Shown one piece after another: positions 1 to 10,345 of a stretch of DNA of 64,000 nt. The stretch is taken from the NCBI GenBank assembly GCA_013398955.1, contig VWPU01009432.1, positions 1 through 64,000 on the forward strand, written 5' to 3'. Source of the stretch: Callaeas wilsoni (Eukaryota > Chordata > Aves > Passeriformes > Callaeidae). Numbering within the stretch: position 1 is the stretch's first letter; every line of letters starts with the position of its first letter. The notes below the pieces were generated by a model. The model did not search any database and had not been told where the DNA came from. It was given only the letters and a program-made list of their open reading frames with translations. A program made the translations under genes and the position numbers.

Positions 1-490
1 CGCCGGGGAAGGGGTGCGGCGGGGGCACAGGCTGGACCCGCTCTCCCTTGTAGGTTTTGCTCATCGCTCCAACGGCTCTCCAGGCTTCCCGAAGGGAGTG
101 AGGGTCTGCTGGCGGCGCCTTTGCGGGGGTCGATGCGGAGCCACTAGCCCCACTATACTTCTGGTGCGTGTGCTAGGAAAAAAACCCCATGGAGCCCGGA
201 AAACGCCCGAATCTTTTCCCCAGGCACGACCGCGACCCCGCGCTGCGCGGAGCGGCAGGAGAGGGCTCCGCTGCGCGGAGGGATGGCTGCGCCCCACATG
301 TCTCCTCTACCACATCCCTGGGTTCAGCCGAGAGGAAACGGGGCCGGCCTTTTAACTCTCCTGACAGCACTTGGGGAAAAAAATCAACCCCGCTGGCGCT
401 GCGCGGAAGCGAGCCAGCTCCAGGCTGGGCAGCCCAGCCGCTGCGGGCTGAGCAGGACCGGATGGGATGAGGGGCTGGTGGGGGTAAGGT
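1..490. promoter_or_regulatory. CpG-rich cluster A (truncated at left edge)
   Basis: Dense CpG and high GC, especially 1-300, continuing beyond the window. Several frames stay open only because stop codons are rare in GC-rich DNA. No known coding motif was recognised on either strand. It may be part of a CpG island of a neighbouring gene. Confidence 0.5.
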
Positions 491-2219
491 TTGCAGGCAG
501 ATTTTAATATTAATAGTTTTGGTGGCGAGAAAGAGACAGACAGAAGGGAGGTTGCTCCTCTGGGCAGAGTCTCTGCGACAGTGATGATGGATGACCCCGC
601 ACGGCTAAACAACTCCTCCCCTTCATCCCCACACGGTGTCAAAGCTACTTTACTTGCAGCTTTAGGAATAAAAAAAAAAAAAAAAATAAACACCTTCACC
701 CCATTCCTTGCATCGATTTATGGATCATTATGAATCAATTACTGCTCTCAATATTTTAGAATTTGCTTACAAAAAAATAGAAGGTCTGAGGCGGGAGGGA
801 AAAAAAAAAAAAATCTTTGCCTCAGTAAGAAATACAGCATCTTCTCGTATAGGCCTGTGACTAAAAATCGCTGCTAATAATTAGTGTTTAACCATTTTCA
901 AGGAGCCGCATTACTGGGGACGGGGTGAATATCTTTGGTGTGCATCTCCAAGAACGCCATTAAAACTAGGGGGTTCCGCAATGCGCGTAGAATACGTATG
1001 GTGCGTGCAACCTCATCACTTAACTATTCCAGGGAATGAAAGAAGAAGAAAAACTCCGTAAGACACCCCATCCCCCAAATGCTGGATATGGTGCCGTGAG
1101 AGGGCGCGGGACCGGGACCGGGCTGCGCGCCCACGGGGCAGGACAGCGGAGCCCGGCTCGGTGACTGCATGCAATGGGAAGGAGGCTTCAGCAGGGACGG
1201 AAAGTGTGTGAAGTTGGATTTCTCTCGCTTTCTCTGTATTCTCCCATTTGCAGCAGTGTTTGAGGATCTCAAGGTGTTTCTATGGCTACCTTGTGTATGT
1301 GGGAGGGTCATATGTGGGGGTGCCCAAGAGAAAAGGCAGCTCTTGGGTGATCATTTATCAATGTCACCCACATAATGATTCTCTCTGCAGCCTTCTATTG
1401 ATGAGGATAATTACATTAGCTCAGAGTGACTGATCAATGAAAAACCACCAAACAAAAACTTCTTTACTCTTCTATAATACCAAAAACCGATACAGAAATA
1501 AGACAGAAAGGGAGGGTGGGATTTCCCTTTCCTTCCCTTTAGCAATTATTTTTGTAACGAACAAGGGAAAGCAAGGAAGTTTTATCCGATTAGTTTCCTT
1601 TTCAGAAGAGGCTACCATTTTGTGAAAATGTTCCCTTAAACCTCTTGGCATCACCCCGTACCTAGTAAAAGCAAATCGTTATTTAAAATATTAACTACTG
1701 CTTCTTCCCTAGACCCTAAATCCTCTGCTTTTACAGTTGTGTTTTGTGATCGGGGTGGGGGGGAGGACGACGTTGGAGGGAGAGGGAAGAGCGAGATAGT
1801 TTGGAGCTGCGAAGAGGGAAAGGGAAGGCAAATAACTTTTCTTGCGCAGTTTCAGCTGTCTCTGTTTGTCAGGTTTTCTTTGGTTTTATCACTTCATAAA
1901 GTGGCTCTATTAAAGATGGAATGTGGCCTCCCTGAGATGCTGCTCTGTCGGTGAAAGCTTGCAATTAAATTACGGGTTCGTTCTTTCCAGAGTTAAAAAT
2001 CAATGTTTTCTCAATTAAAGGGAATTTTAATGCTTTTATTGGGAGTTGTTAAGGACGCCGTAAATTTTACTGTAATGCCTCTAAGCTCCGAAGCCCTGCT
2101 AGTGGACAGGTTGATATTCGTGTTGGTTTTGGCGGAAGAGGTTGTTGCTGGTTTTGTTTTCTCTCTAAAGGGCCTTCTTCAGAAAACTCAATCATTTTGA
2201 ATAACTGCAAGACAAACTG
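491..2219. other. AT-rich spacer with a small CpG patch
   Basis: Mostly unique AT-rich sequence with two poly(A) runs (about 669-687 and 800-813) and a small GC patch near 1,090-1,160. The stretch 860-1,000 is CpG-containing, AT-balanced and non-repetitive, the look of conserved non-coding DNA, but this cannot be shown from one sequence. No gene was recognised. Confidence 0.4.
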
Positions 2220-2590
2220 GTGCAAAGGGGCGGGGGAGCGCAGGCTCTTCCTTCTGCCCTCCCCTCTCCATTTCGTACTGCCATCAGCTCCTCTCGCTGT
2301 GGCAGGGAGCTCTGCCTTACCGCTCTCCCACCTGGCGCAAGGGCGGGTTTTCAGCTGGTTTTGCTGGGAACGGAGAAAGCCTTCCGTTTCGGAGCACGTG
2401 TTTCGCCCGGGTCGCTCCCCCGCTCGGAGAGGCCGGGGTGCTGAGCGGAGGAGGCGGGGGGCGGCCGGGGCTGCCCTGCGGGGACAGCGAGCTGCCCGCC
2501 CGCCCGGCCGGCTCGCACCCTGCGGGCTGCGCAAGGGCTCCCGCTCAGCACGCCTAGCGCTAGGAAAGGAGCATGTCCGGTCCTGCCGAA
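2220..2590. promoter_or_regulatory. CpG-rich cluster B
   Basis: GC-rich, CpG-dense block peaking at 2,400-2,540. Open frames on both strands overlap and share no recognisable family. No transcription start is evident from the sequence alone. Confidence 0.5.
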
Positions 2591-2902
2591 GACCTTACAT
2601 TTCTGTAAGCATCTGCCTACAGAGATGACTACAAGTTGGCCCTGCGACGTAAATGAATGGAAGTCGGAATAGGGCTGGCAGAGACCCTTTTCTTTTTTTC
2701 TTGCCAAAATATTGTTTCTTCACAGGCTACTGTCAAGTAAAATCCCCACCAGGAGGCTGATCTTGAACACATTTACACGGAGTTAATTCCCCGAGCCGCA
2801 GGAGAGATTGTCCCAGGGCCGTGAGATGAGAAATAGGCCCCTATCCCCTGGTTTTGTCCGAAGCGTGTTTAAAATTCCTTAAATTACCTCCATGAAGAAC
2901 TA

Positions 2903-2937
2903 GTGCAAACTCCTTTAGAACCCGTGCAAACTCCTTT
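2903..2937. repeat. Two 14-bp direct repeats, 21-bp period
   Basis: GTGCAAACTCCTTT occurs at 2,903-2,916 and again at 2,924-2,937, identical in both copies. The 21-bp period equals about two helical turns. The surrounding DNA is unique, so the pair is not part of a longer tandem array. Confidence 0.85.
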
Positions 2938-3119
2938 GATTAAAGCAACTGTCAGATTCTTCTAGATTAGGAGAGAGAAAACGCAGAGTAGGATGTATTT
3001 ATTATTTATACTATAGTCCACTGTGAACAGTTGGAAGGGGAGGATTAGAGAGCGCGTTTGAAAGAGGAGACAAGAGAAAACGAGAGAGAGATGTAACCCT
3101 CTCTGTGGTTTGGACCAAG

Positions 3120-3260
3120 CTGCTGCATTTCTCCCCCCACCCGCCGAGCTCCCTGTGCCGCCACCCCAGCTGCGCTCCTCAGCGCGGGGCCGCCAGCTCG
3201 TCCTCCCGCTCGCCGCACTGGCCGGCAGCGTCCCGCACCACTTGGTGAAGGACCCGGCAT
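3120..3260. promoter_or_regulatory. CpG-rich cluster C
   Basis: Short GC-rich, CpG-dense block in otherwise AT-richer sequence. No motif assigns it to a gene. Confidence 0.4.
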
Positions 3261-3570
3261 CAGTAACCCGATCGCTCTGATTTTCACTCAAGTTTGTATT
3301 GTTCTGCTTGAGCCTGGTGCGTGGCACTAAACACAGCCTGTCCCTAGGGAAAAAAAAAAAAAGAAAAAAAAAAAAAAGGAAGGGGACGACGATGGATGCT
3401 TTCCACTCTCAGGCTTGTGTCTGTGTTTAGAAATACAGGGCAGGGGAGAAAAACAAAGCCACAACCGGGTTCTCACCAAGCAGGTTTGCTTTAGGACCTC
3501 CCGTTAGTGGGGGGGACGGGGCAGTGCAGCCCTTGTATTTGGCTAAGGCGGAAGTAAGGAGTTCGGGAGC

Positions 3571-3606
3571 TTATTTTATTTTATTTTATTTTTATTTTAT
3601 TTTTAT
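3571..3606. repeat. (TTTTA)n simple repeat
   Basis: Tandem TTTTA units with minor length variation, merging into a T/A-rich tail to about 3,630. Confidence 0.85.
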
Positions 3607-4330
3607 ATTTAAAAATTTTATATATTTTTTCCCTGCGGCTGCGGTTCTCCAATTCGGAAACATTTTCAAATCTATGAGCCTTGAATGGACAAATACTCGC
3701 TATTAATATGGGACATGGACGAGTGGCAAAAAACCTGAATGGAAACTGTGCGGTAGCTTTAGGAGAAACTAACGATGTGCTTCAGCTCTTGCCATTACAG
3801 GGAAGGAAAGAGGGGGAAACCCCTTCTGATTAATAACTAGCAGGGTAATGTTGAGGGCTTTTTCTGCCCGATTGCCTTTTTGAATTAGAGCCGATTTCTT
3901 CACACTTCAATAGGGCCTGTCTCTTTTAAAATGACTGACAGATTTGTTTCTCCTTTTTTCTCTCCCTGAGACTTAATGATGTAAATTTTCTAATTAGTTA
4001 AATCACGTTGCTTAAAGGCCTTAATGTTTACCGGGCAAGGAATGATAGCTGCGTTCGGATCTCTCGAAATAACCAGCGAAATAATATTAGAGTTTTTACA
4101 GAGGGAGGGAGGGAGGGGGAGAGCGCAGAGGGAGAGATGGGCTGGGGAAATATCACGTAAAATGAGAGCTAAAGTTCAGCCCGGAGCTTCTTCCCTCCTC
4201 CCCCACGCCCCCGAACCCGCTTTTATTTTTCAATCAGCTAAGATTTAATTAGGAGCCCCCAGGCCGGACGATCTGATATTTTCTCATTAGTTTCCCATCA
4301 GTAATCTTGAGTGTTAGATTGGCTTAAAGG

Positions 4331-4454
4331 TTGTCAACATTTGACCAATTTTATTTAAGGCAAAGAAATCACGCATTATAGCTCCGGGACCCGAGACCTG
4401 AAAATAAATCCTGCCCGGATCAGCGGAACTAACATGCGAAAAAAATGTTGACAA
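4331..4454. repeat. 12-bp perfect inverted repeat with 100-nt spacer
   Basis: TTGTCAACATTT at 4,331-4,342 is the exact reverse complement of AAATGTTGACAA at 4,443-4,454, with 100 nt between. The spacer is unique, AT-leaning and contains CpGs. It could be a pair of opposed protein-binding sites or a stem; it does not look like transposon ends, because no flanking duplication was seen. Confidence 0.8.
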
Positions 4455-4489
4455 TTCATCGTTGTGTTTAATAAGTTGCATAATGTATG

Positions 4490-5260
4490 GTACGCACACG
4501 CAAGGAGAGCGGCACGGGGACACCCGCGCGGGGCGCCCGGAAACGCGCACACCTGGCTGTCCCCGTGTGCGTGTGTGTGCGTGTGTGTGTGTGTACACGC
4601 GTGTGCGTGTGCGTGTCTCCACGCGTGCGTGTGCGGTGTACACGTGTGTGCGTGCACACGTGCGTGTGTACGCGTGTGTGCCCCATGTCCGCGTGTGCCC
4701 CATGAGCGTGTCCGTGTGTCCCCTGTGCGTGTCCCCTGTGCGTGTCCGCGTGTCCCCTGTGTGTGCATGTGCGTGTCCGTGTGCGGGCGCGCGGCGCGGC
4801 AGCGCGGGCTCCCAGGCGCAACCTCGGAGCGCCCCCTGCTGCCCGCGCCCGGCGCCTCCGCGGAGGCGCGCTCCGCCCGCGCTGCGCGCTTCCCTGCGCG
4901 CTTCCCTGCGCGCCGGGGCAAGGAACGCGCGGCCCAGCGGCCCCGCAGCCGGAGAGGAGGCTGCCCTGCCCCGCGCCTCCCTTTCGGCCGGGGGGGATCG
5001 TAACATAAACTGTTTACGGGGCTGCCCTTTTCCTTTCTGTGCGAGCGCAGAGCTGCCGACCGCGGAGAGGGGCGGCCGGTGAGGAGGAGGCACGTGCTTT
5101 TGTAGCCCCCGCCGTTTACTCTGCGCGCCCCTGCCCGCCCCCGGCCCGGCTGCAGCGCGGGGGGTGCTCAGGGGCCGCCACCCGAATTTGGCTGCCCGCG
5201 TGGCCCCTCTGCGCGCCTGGCCGCAGGCGCGGGGGGAAAAGGCAATAAAGCACTGCCAAA
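4490..5260. promoter_or_regulatory. CpG-rich cluster D (main GC block)
   Basis: The longest continuous GC-rich stretch. It starts with an alternating GT/CG tract and passes into CpG-dense sequence at 4,790-5,250. A 12-bp tandem (TGCGCGCTTCCC twice) lies at 4,883-4,906. Long open frames here, including a 451-codon one on the minus strand, are low-complexity (Thr-His, Arg-Ala-Pro) and not credible proteins. Confidence 0.6.
4564..4800. repeat. Degenerate GT/CG alternating purine-pyrimidine tract
   Basis: Long runs of TG interspersed with CG and ACGT steps over about 235 bp, including short tandems of the type GTGTCCCCTGTGC around 4,712-4,765. Alternating TG and CG steps favour Z-DNA. Variant units make it an old, degenerate array rather than a fresh microsatellite. 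Confidence 0.85.
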
Positions 5261-5389
5261 CGGGTGTCACAGGGCCCCGGTGATTTCTAGGTAAGGCCAC
5301 GGCTTCATGTTTATTGAAAGCACAACAGTAGGGTAAAATCGACCGGTCTGTTACGATTTCACCCCAGACTTTTCCGCTCTGATCGAGCG

Positions 5390-5690
5390 GGCTGCTTCGC
5401 GCCCGCCTCCGCCGTCCTACGCGCACCCACGCGTGCCAGCCCGCCGTGCCCACACCGAGCCCTGTCCCCGGACGGGCTCCGCCGAGGGGCTCTGCTGCCG
5501 GCTGCCCCGGGAGCAGCAGGAGAAGCGGCCGGGGTGCGGACAGCCCGGCCCGGCGGGCCGAGCGCCGGCCGGGGAACGCTGCCGCCGCCGCCCGCCTCGG
5601 GGTCCGGCCTGCCGGGGCAGCCGCTCCGGTCGGGGCGGCGCGGGTGCCGGGGGGTCGGACAAGGCACAACTCCCCTCGAGAGCCGCCAAT
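5390..5690. promoter_or_regulatory. CpG-rich cluster E
   Basis: GC-rich, CpG-dense block separated from cluster D by an AT-leaning segment. No recognisable coding motif on either strand. Confidence 0.5.
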
Positions 5691-7130
5691 ACATCATAAA
5701 CTGCCCTCGCTTAAAGAGGCGCCTCAGCCTCTTCGCACCCTGGGGTAAGACAGTTATATATTTACTGTTTAAAAGGTTATTTTGCCCAATTAAAAAAAAT
5801 AAAATAGTCACACAAATCCAGCTCTCAAACCTGCATCTTGTCCCGTTGGTTCAGGGTTGTGCCTAGGTAGAGTCCAGCCAAAACAATGCTGTGCAGAAGA
5901 CATTGCTGGACCAAGGCAGTAGTTGCTCAAATTTATTTTCTTTTAAAATATGTGCGTGAAAGGGGATGGGGGAGGGTGGAAGAGAATATTTATCAGAATA
6001 CCAGAAGACACCTTTCTTGAAACAAAGGCAAGGGGAATCATCTCTGTTGCAAATCCATCAGGCAGAGACCAAATAACAATATTTGTAGTCGGGCATTCAA
6101 AAATACAATGTGCTTAAATAACAACAACAAATGCTTACTACAGTTGCTACAGCGCAGCTTAATAAAAAAATTAGCCTTACTGACAGTCTTGTCAACATCT
6201 TAAGTAAATTATCATAGCGATGGTCTTTGGAGAAGAAAACCCACACTCCTTGCTAAAACATCTCCTATCATTAATCTTAAACCACTTGAAGATTATGATG
6301 GAAAGAATGGGATCAGTAACCATTATCATCCCAAATTGCTGTTAAAAACTCCGCTGTTTATTTTTGCAACAAAAGCGAATGTATCTGGGAAATGCAGAAA
6401 AGGGAAGAAAGGAAAACACAAGAAAGGCAGAACAATTGAGGCGAATCCTGTTGCAACCTCGATGATAAACACATGGAAAAAGCTGTTACTGCTCTGCGGA
6501 TTGCTGGAATTTGGGTAGACGTTAGAAAAATAAACAAAGTGATGACTCCGCACCAGTTCTGTATATGCACCGCTACACTCAAAAAAAAAAAAGGTAACTT
6601 CTTAAAATTATTTGTGGTTTCCTGAATATTCGGTGTTTGCCTTTATCTGCATCTTTCATTTGATAAAGATCAAAAGTATTTAAAATGTACTTGAACATTT
6701 ACTGTTCATAGGTAGAAAAAAATTTAATTTCGACACTTTCTTGCTCATATTTTATATGCATTGCGTGTTTTCCAGCAATTGTCAGAATAAAGTCTATAGT
6801 GTAGTTTTATGAGGATCCGACGTACTCGAAACATTTGCTCAGAGCGAAACCTTTCCAGGAGCGATTCTGATTTTTATTGTAGTCTCTCCTGTTAGAATAT
6901 CATCCCTCTCTGAAATACATTTTTACAGATGAAAAATAATATTTTTCCCTCGTTAAACTAATTCCAGGATTTGTCAGAGAAGAGAGAATCTGCTGATTTA
7001 GGAACACTCGACCTGCATGTTATCAACGGATCTTTACACCTTCAATGGATCCACCAATCGATGTGAGATGGGCACACGTCTGAATACAATCAAACACAGG
7101 TTTTTGAAGTTACTCTTTCAAAATGTGGAA
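5691..7130. other. AT-rich unique spacer
   Basis: Unique sequence, low in CpG compared with its neighbours, with many homeodomain-type TAAT cores. No gene, RNA or repeat was recognised. Confidence 0.4.
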
Positions 7131-7139
7131 GTTTACACG

Positions 7140-7530
7140 AAGCCTTTAGAGAGGACGATGCACGCCGGCGGGCCCTCCTCCTCCCCTCTCTGGAAGTCAG
7201 AGGAAAGGGTGCCATTAAACCAGGTCGTTGCGAATTAAAATAAACCAAACAATTATTTTCGCCTAGCAGAGCTGCATCTTCCCGTTGTTTCCGCGGTGAT
7301 TCACGCCAGCAGCGGTGTACCAGAGGCAGAGGCGGGCGGGCTGCTCTTCCCCCTTCGGCGGGGGGGACGGGGGATTTGCTCCCAGAGGCAGCTCGGCAGC
7401 GCCGAGGGGCGCTGCGCGGCGCGGTGAGGGGTGCGCAGGTAGGCGCGGCGGGAGCGGAGCCGGAGCAGCGCTGCCAACTCCCCCGCCGCGGCCCCGCAAT
7501 GACCCCAGCCCGGGGCTGCGGAGAGGTGAG
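7140..7530. promoter_or_regulatory. CpG-rich cluster F
   Basis: CpG-dense block with a donor-like CAG|GTAGGC at 7,438 and a GAG|GTGAG at about 7,526 on the plus strand. Such sites are also common by chance in GC-rich DNA. No protein family was recognised. Confidence 0.45.
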
Positions 7531-7756
7531 AGGTGACGCTGTTAGCCAGCGCAGACCTGGCCCTTTTAAAGCCACAGCTAATCAGTCCTTTACTAAATTA
7601 AAATATAGGAACCAGAGGGGAAGCAATTTCGATGTAAAGAATTACCGTGCGCGCTCCCAGAACGAAAAAGTATTGAAATGAGGACGGTGCTCTCTGCGAC
7701 AGACAGATCTGTCACCCAGGAGCAGTTGGGCTAAGATAAACTATAAAATTATACAT

Positions 7757-7875
7757 CTGCTGTATAGATCCCATAGATCTGCACGTGTGGGAGATTACGT
7801 ATCCCACACGTACACAATAATAAAATAAGGCTATCGAGCTGTTAAGAAACTTCAGCCGTATAAACTATACAGCGG
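7757..7875. repeat. Nested inverted repeats with a central dyad
   Basis: Inner arms ACGTGTGGGA (7,783-7,792) and TCCCACACGT (7,802-7,811) are perfect over 10 bp with a 9-nt centre GATTACGTA. Outer arms GCTGTATAG (7,759-7,767) and CTATACAGC (7,865-7,873) are perfect over 9 bp. The left inner arm overlaps a CACGTG E-box (7,782-7,787). The arrangement could fold as a long hairpin or mark opposed binding sites. Confidence 0.8.
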
Positions 7876-8066
7876 GGTGATTGTTACAGGGCAGCGGGCA
7901 CTGGGTGGTTAATTGCCCACCTAGCTAAAAGCTCAGAGATTCATTATAATGTGGGAAGAAATTAAAGCGGAAAAAAAGTGATATATTTTCCTGTCAATTC
8001 ATTTGTCTTCGATTTCAAGTTATTCTTTAACCTCTGCGAGAAATAGGAACTAACTGCGGCAGAGGG

Positions 8067-8141
8067 GTGTGTGTACGTGTGTGCATATGCACTACATACA
8101 GTACCTACGCCTGTGTTTGTGATGTACAAGTGTGTGTGATC
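8067..8141. repeat. Short degenerate TG-rich tract
   Basis: Runs of GTGTGTG broken by other bases in two patches. Simple-sequence remnant. Confidence 0.6.
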
Positions 8142-8528
8142 TGAGCACATGAATTGGCTCACAAACAGTGGAAAATGCTGACAGTTCCATTTTTCCTCTT
8201 TAATTAGGAAATATTCCTTGATTGTCTTGGCACCCATTACTTTCTAATAACTCCATAGTACCAGGAGAAGAAGAATAAATGTCTGCTGCAAGTAATCTGC
8301 TATAAAGCAATTATTTTACTAGGGTAATATGCAATTGCAAGTACAACACCGTAACGGCCATGAATGAGACGCAAAGGCAAAAAAAATTAAAAAATAAAGG
8401 CTAGGAGTGATGATAATATTTGAGAGCACATACACTCCAATGCGTTGCAGTAAGAAATATCTAGCCTTGGTAATGTAGCTCTGTTACATCTAGACTGCAA
8501 AGAAACTTTCCCTTTTCATGTGTTTCAG

Positions 8529-8689
8529 GCAGCAAAATGCTGGGTTTAGAAGACGGCAAGCCAGTTTCCTGCATACTACTATAATTAATTTTCGTGCGGA
8601 GATCAAAGATCCGAGGGCGAAGGAAATAATTGATTCTGCCAGAAAACGCTTCCCTGGCGCAGCCCACGGTCAGCCGCCGCCCACGGCAG
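8529..8689 (+). other. Candidate unannotated exon at CpG cluster G
   Basis: Acceptor-like tract TTTCCCTTTTCATGTGTTTCAG ends at 8,528 and a near-consensus donor CAG|GTAAGC is at 8,687-8,692, giving 161 bp with one open frame. The peptide contains EIKDPRAKEIIDSARKRFPG but matches no family I recognise. If real, it would most likely belong to a non-coding transcript from the CpG domain. Confidence 0.25.
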
Positions 8690-9450
8690 GTAAGCTGCTG
8701 CGTGAAACTATTTTTAACTGAACAAAAGACTAAGCAAACATCTGACGTCAGGGAGCAGCGTTCCGGGAGGAAGGGGGGGCTGGCAGCGGTGCGTGGTGCC
8801 GGGCTGCCCGTCCCACCCCCGCCCGCGGCCCGGCACCCACCGACAGCAGCGCGGCGGTGCCCGGCGGCCCGAGCGCGGCCTCCCCCCCTCCCAGCGGAGC
8901 GCGGCGGCCTCGGGGAGGGGGCTGTCGTCCGCCGGGACCGGGCTGAGGCTGCGGGGATGCCCCAGAGGTGACAAAGAGCAGGCACGGCGCCCATCGAGGA
9001 AGGCCGGTGACACCGCTCCTGCTGACTCTGGTCTGTAACTTCTGCGTGTGGTTTTAAAAACCAGAGGCTGCTTTTATCCCGGGCGAGTTTCCTGTGTTTA
9101 CCTGCAAGGCACCCAAAGACTTCAGGCACTCGGCAGGCGAGCACTGCTCCTGGCACGCTGGGCGCGGTGGCCGTGCGGCACTAGCGCACAGCGGGCTCGG
9201 GGCGACGCCCCCAGCATCCCGCATCGCCGCGGCCCAAACTTCGACTCTGATGGGAGCGTAAATAAACACGAGAGACGCTGTGAAGTTCAGCGGGCAGGAG
9301 AAGCGCTAGGCTAGCTCTGCCATCAGCGCCGCACAACGGGGTGGCCGGCCGCAGCTCCCTGCCCCGCTGTCCCTTGGGCAGAGGGAGGTCCCCCCCGGGA
9401 ACCTCTCGCCCCTCTGGGCCGGCGAGGAGAGCTCTGACCCTCACCTCTCT
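8640..9450. promoter_or_regulatory. CpG-rich cluster G
   Basis: CpG-dense sequence peaking at 8,760-8,960, with further CpG at 9,130-9,440. A strong donor-like CAG|GTAAGC is at 8,687-8,692 on the plus strand at its left edge. No family-level coding signal. Confidence 0.5.
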
Positions 9451-9529
9451 CTAGTGACCGTCAACTTGAGGAAGCCTCTAACGGGCTGGCTTTTACCCCT
9501 CTTTGAAACACCCATCCTTTGCCTTTCCC

Positions 9530-10130
9530 TCCCTCGCCCCCCACGCCTTCCCCGGCGGCCGGACCGAGCGGCCTGGCCGGGGGATGCCCCGCTCCGCTCC
9601 GGCCGGTGCCTGCGCTCGGTTCTTCCTTACAAGGGCGCCTGCGGCCGAGCTGACGGGAGGAGGAGGAGGAAGGGGAGGGGGGCGGTCACCGGGGCGGGGG
9701 AGCCTTTCCCGGAGGGGGCGGCCGGCAGTTGCAGAGTCCTTGCACGCACAAAACGCCGCAACCCCCGGGCGACCTGTCAGCTCCGCCGCCCCCCCGGCTC
9801 CCCGCCTCGCCTCTCGCCAGAGTCAACACAGAGCTGCGATCCATTTGGGCGATTTAGTTAAAATAAATAAACCCGCGAAGATTCACTAGCGAGCGATGCA
9901 TCATCGACCCGGAGGTTTATTAAGAGGCTCGTTACAGCCGCGGCTGCAGCCCCTGCTCGGTCGGAGCGGGGGAGGCAGGGTGGTGATGTTGGGGGCAGGC
10001 TGCGGCAGCCCGGGTCGCCCCCGATCCTGCAGAGCAGCCCCCCGGCAGGGACCCGGCCCCCAGCGGACAGCCACCCTCCGCTCACCGCTGTCCCCGCGAG
10101 GAGGGGAAGCGGCCCACCCGACGGCTGCGG
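9530..10130. promoter_or_regulatory. CpG-rich cluster H (right edge of GC domain)
   Basis: Two CpG-dense blocks (about 9,540-9,810 and 9,935-10,110) separated by a short AT-rich strip at 9,840-9,900. This is the last CpG-rich block before the sequence turns AT-rich for the rest of the window. No recognisable protein. Confidence 0.5.
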
Positions 10131-10204
10131 CAGAGCACTGGTACTCATTTCCCTGTACACTTGAGGGAGGGAGAAGAGGGTCGGCAGACATTGTTGTCAG
10201 TGGC

Positions 10205-10345
10205 GATTGTTAACCCAAATAATAATAATAATAAAGAAAAATCGTTACAGCTGGGTGCTGGCTGAATATGGCAATTACTATTATTGCCAATCACGATTAG
10301 AAATAATTATCCTGAAAGCAGGGAGGGTTCAGCTGCCAAGGTGTT
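10205..10345. promoter_or_regulatory. Candidate conserved regulatory element
   Basis: Contains an (AAT)n run (10,218-10,233), a 7-bp palindrome TGGCAAT (10,069 + 200 = 10,269-10,275) with ATTGCCA (10,283-10,289), a CCAAT, and several homeodomain-type cores just beside CpG cluster H. The call rests only on motif density and position. Confidence 0.25.

Noticed and set aside
2067..2534. 155-codon minus-strand frame and overlapping plus-strand frame
   Set aside because: GC-rich low-complexity composition and no recognised family.
4314..5669. 451-codon open frame on the minus strand
   Set aside because: It crosses a GT/CG repeat and CpG-dense DNA, giving Thr-His-Arg and Ala-Arg-Pro low-complexity text with no domain, and overlaps equally long open frames on other frames.
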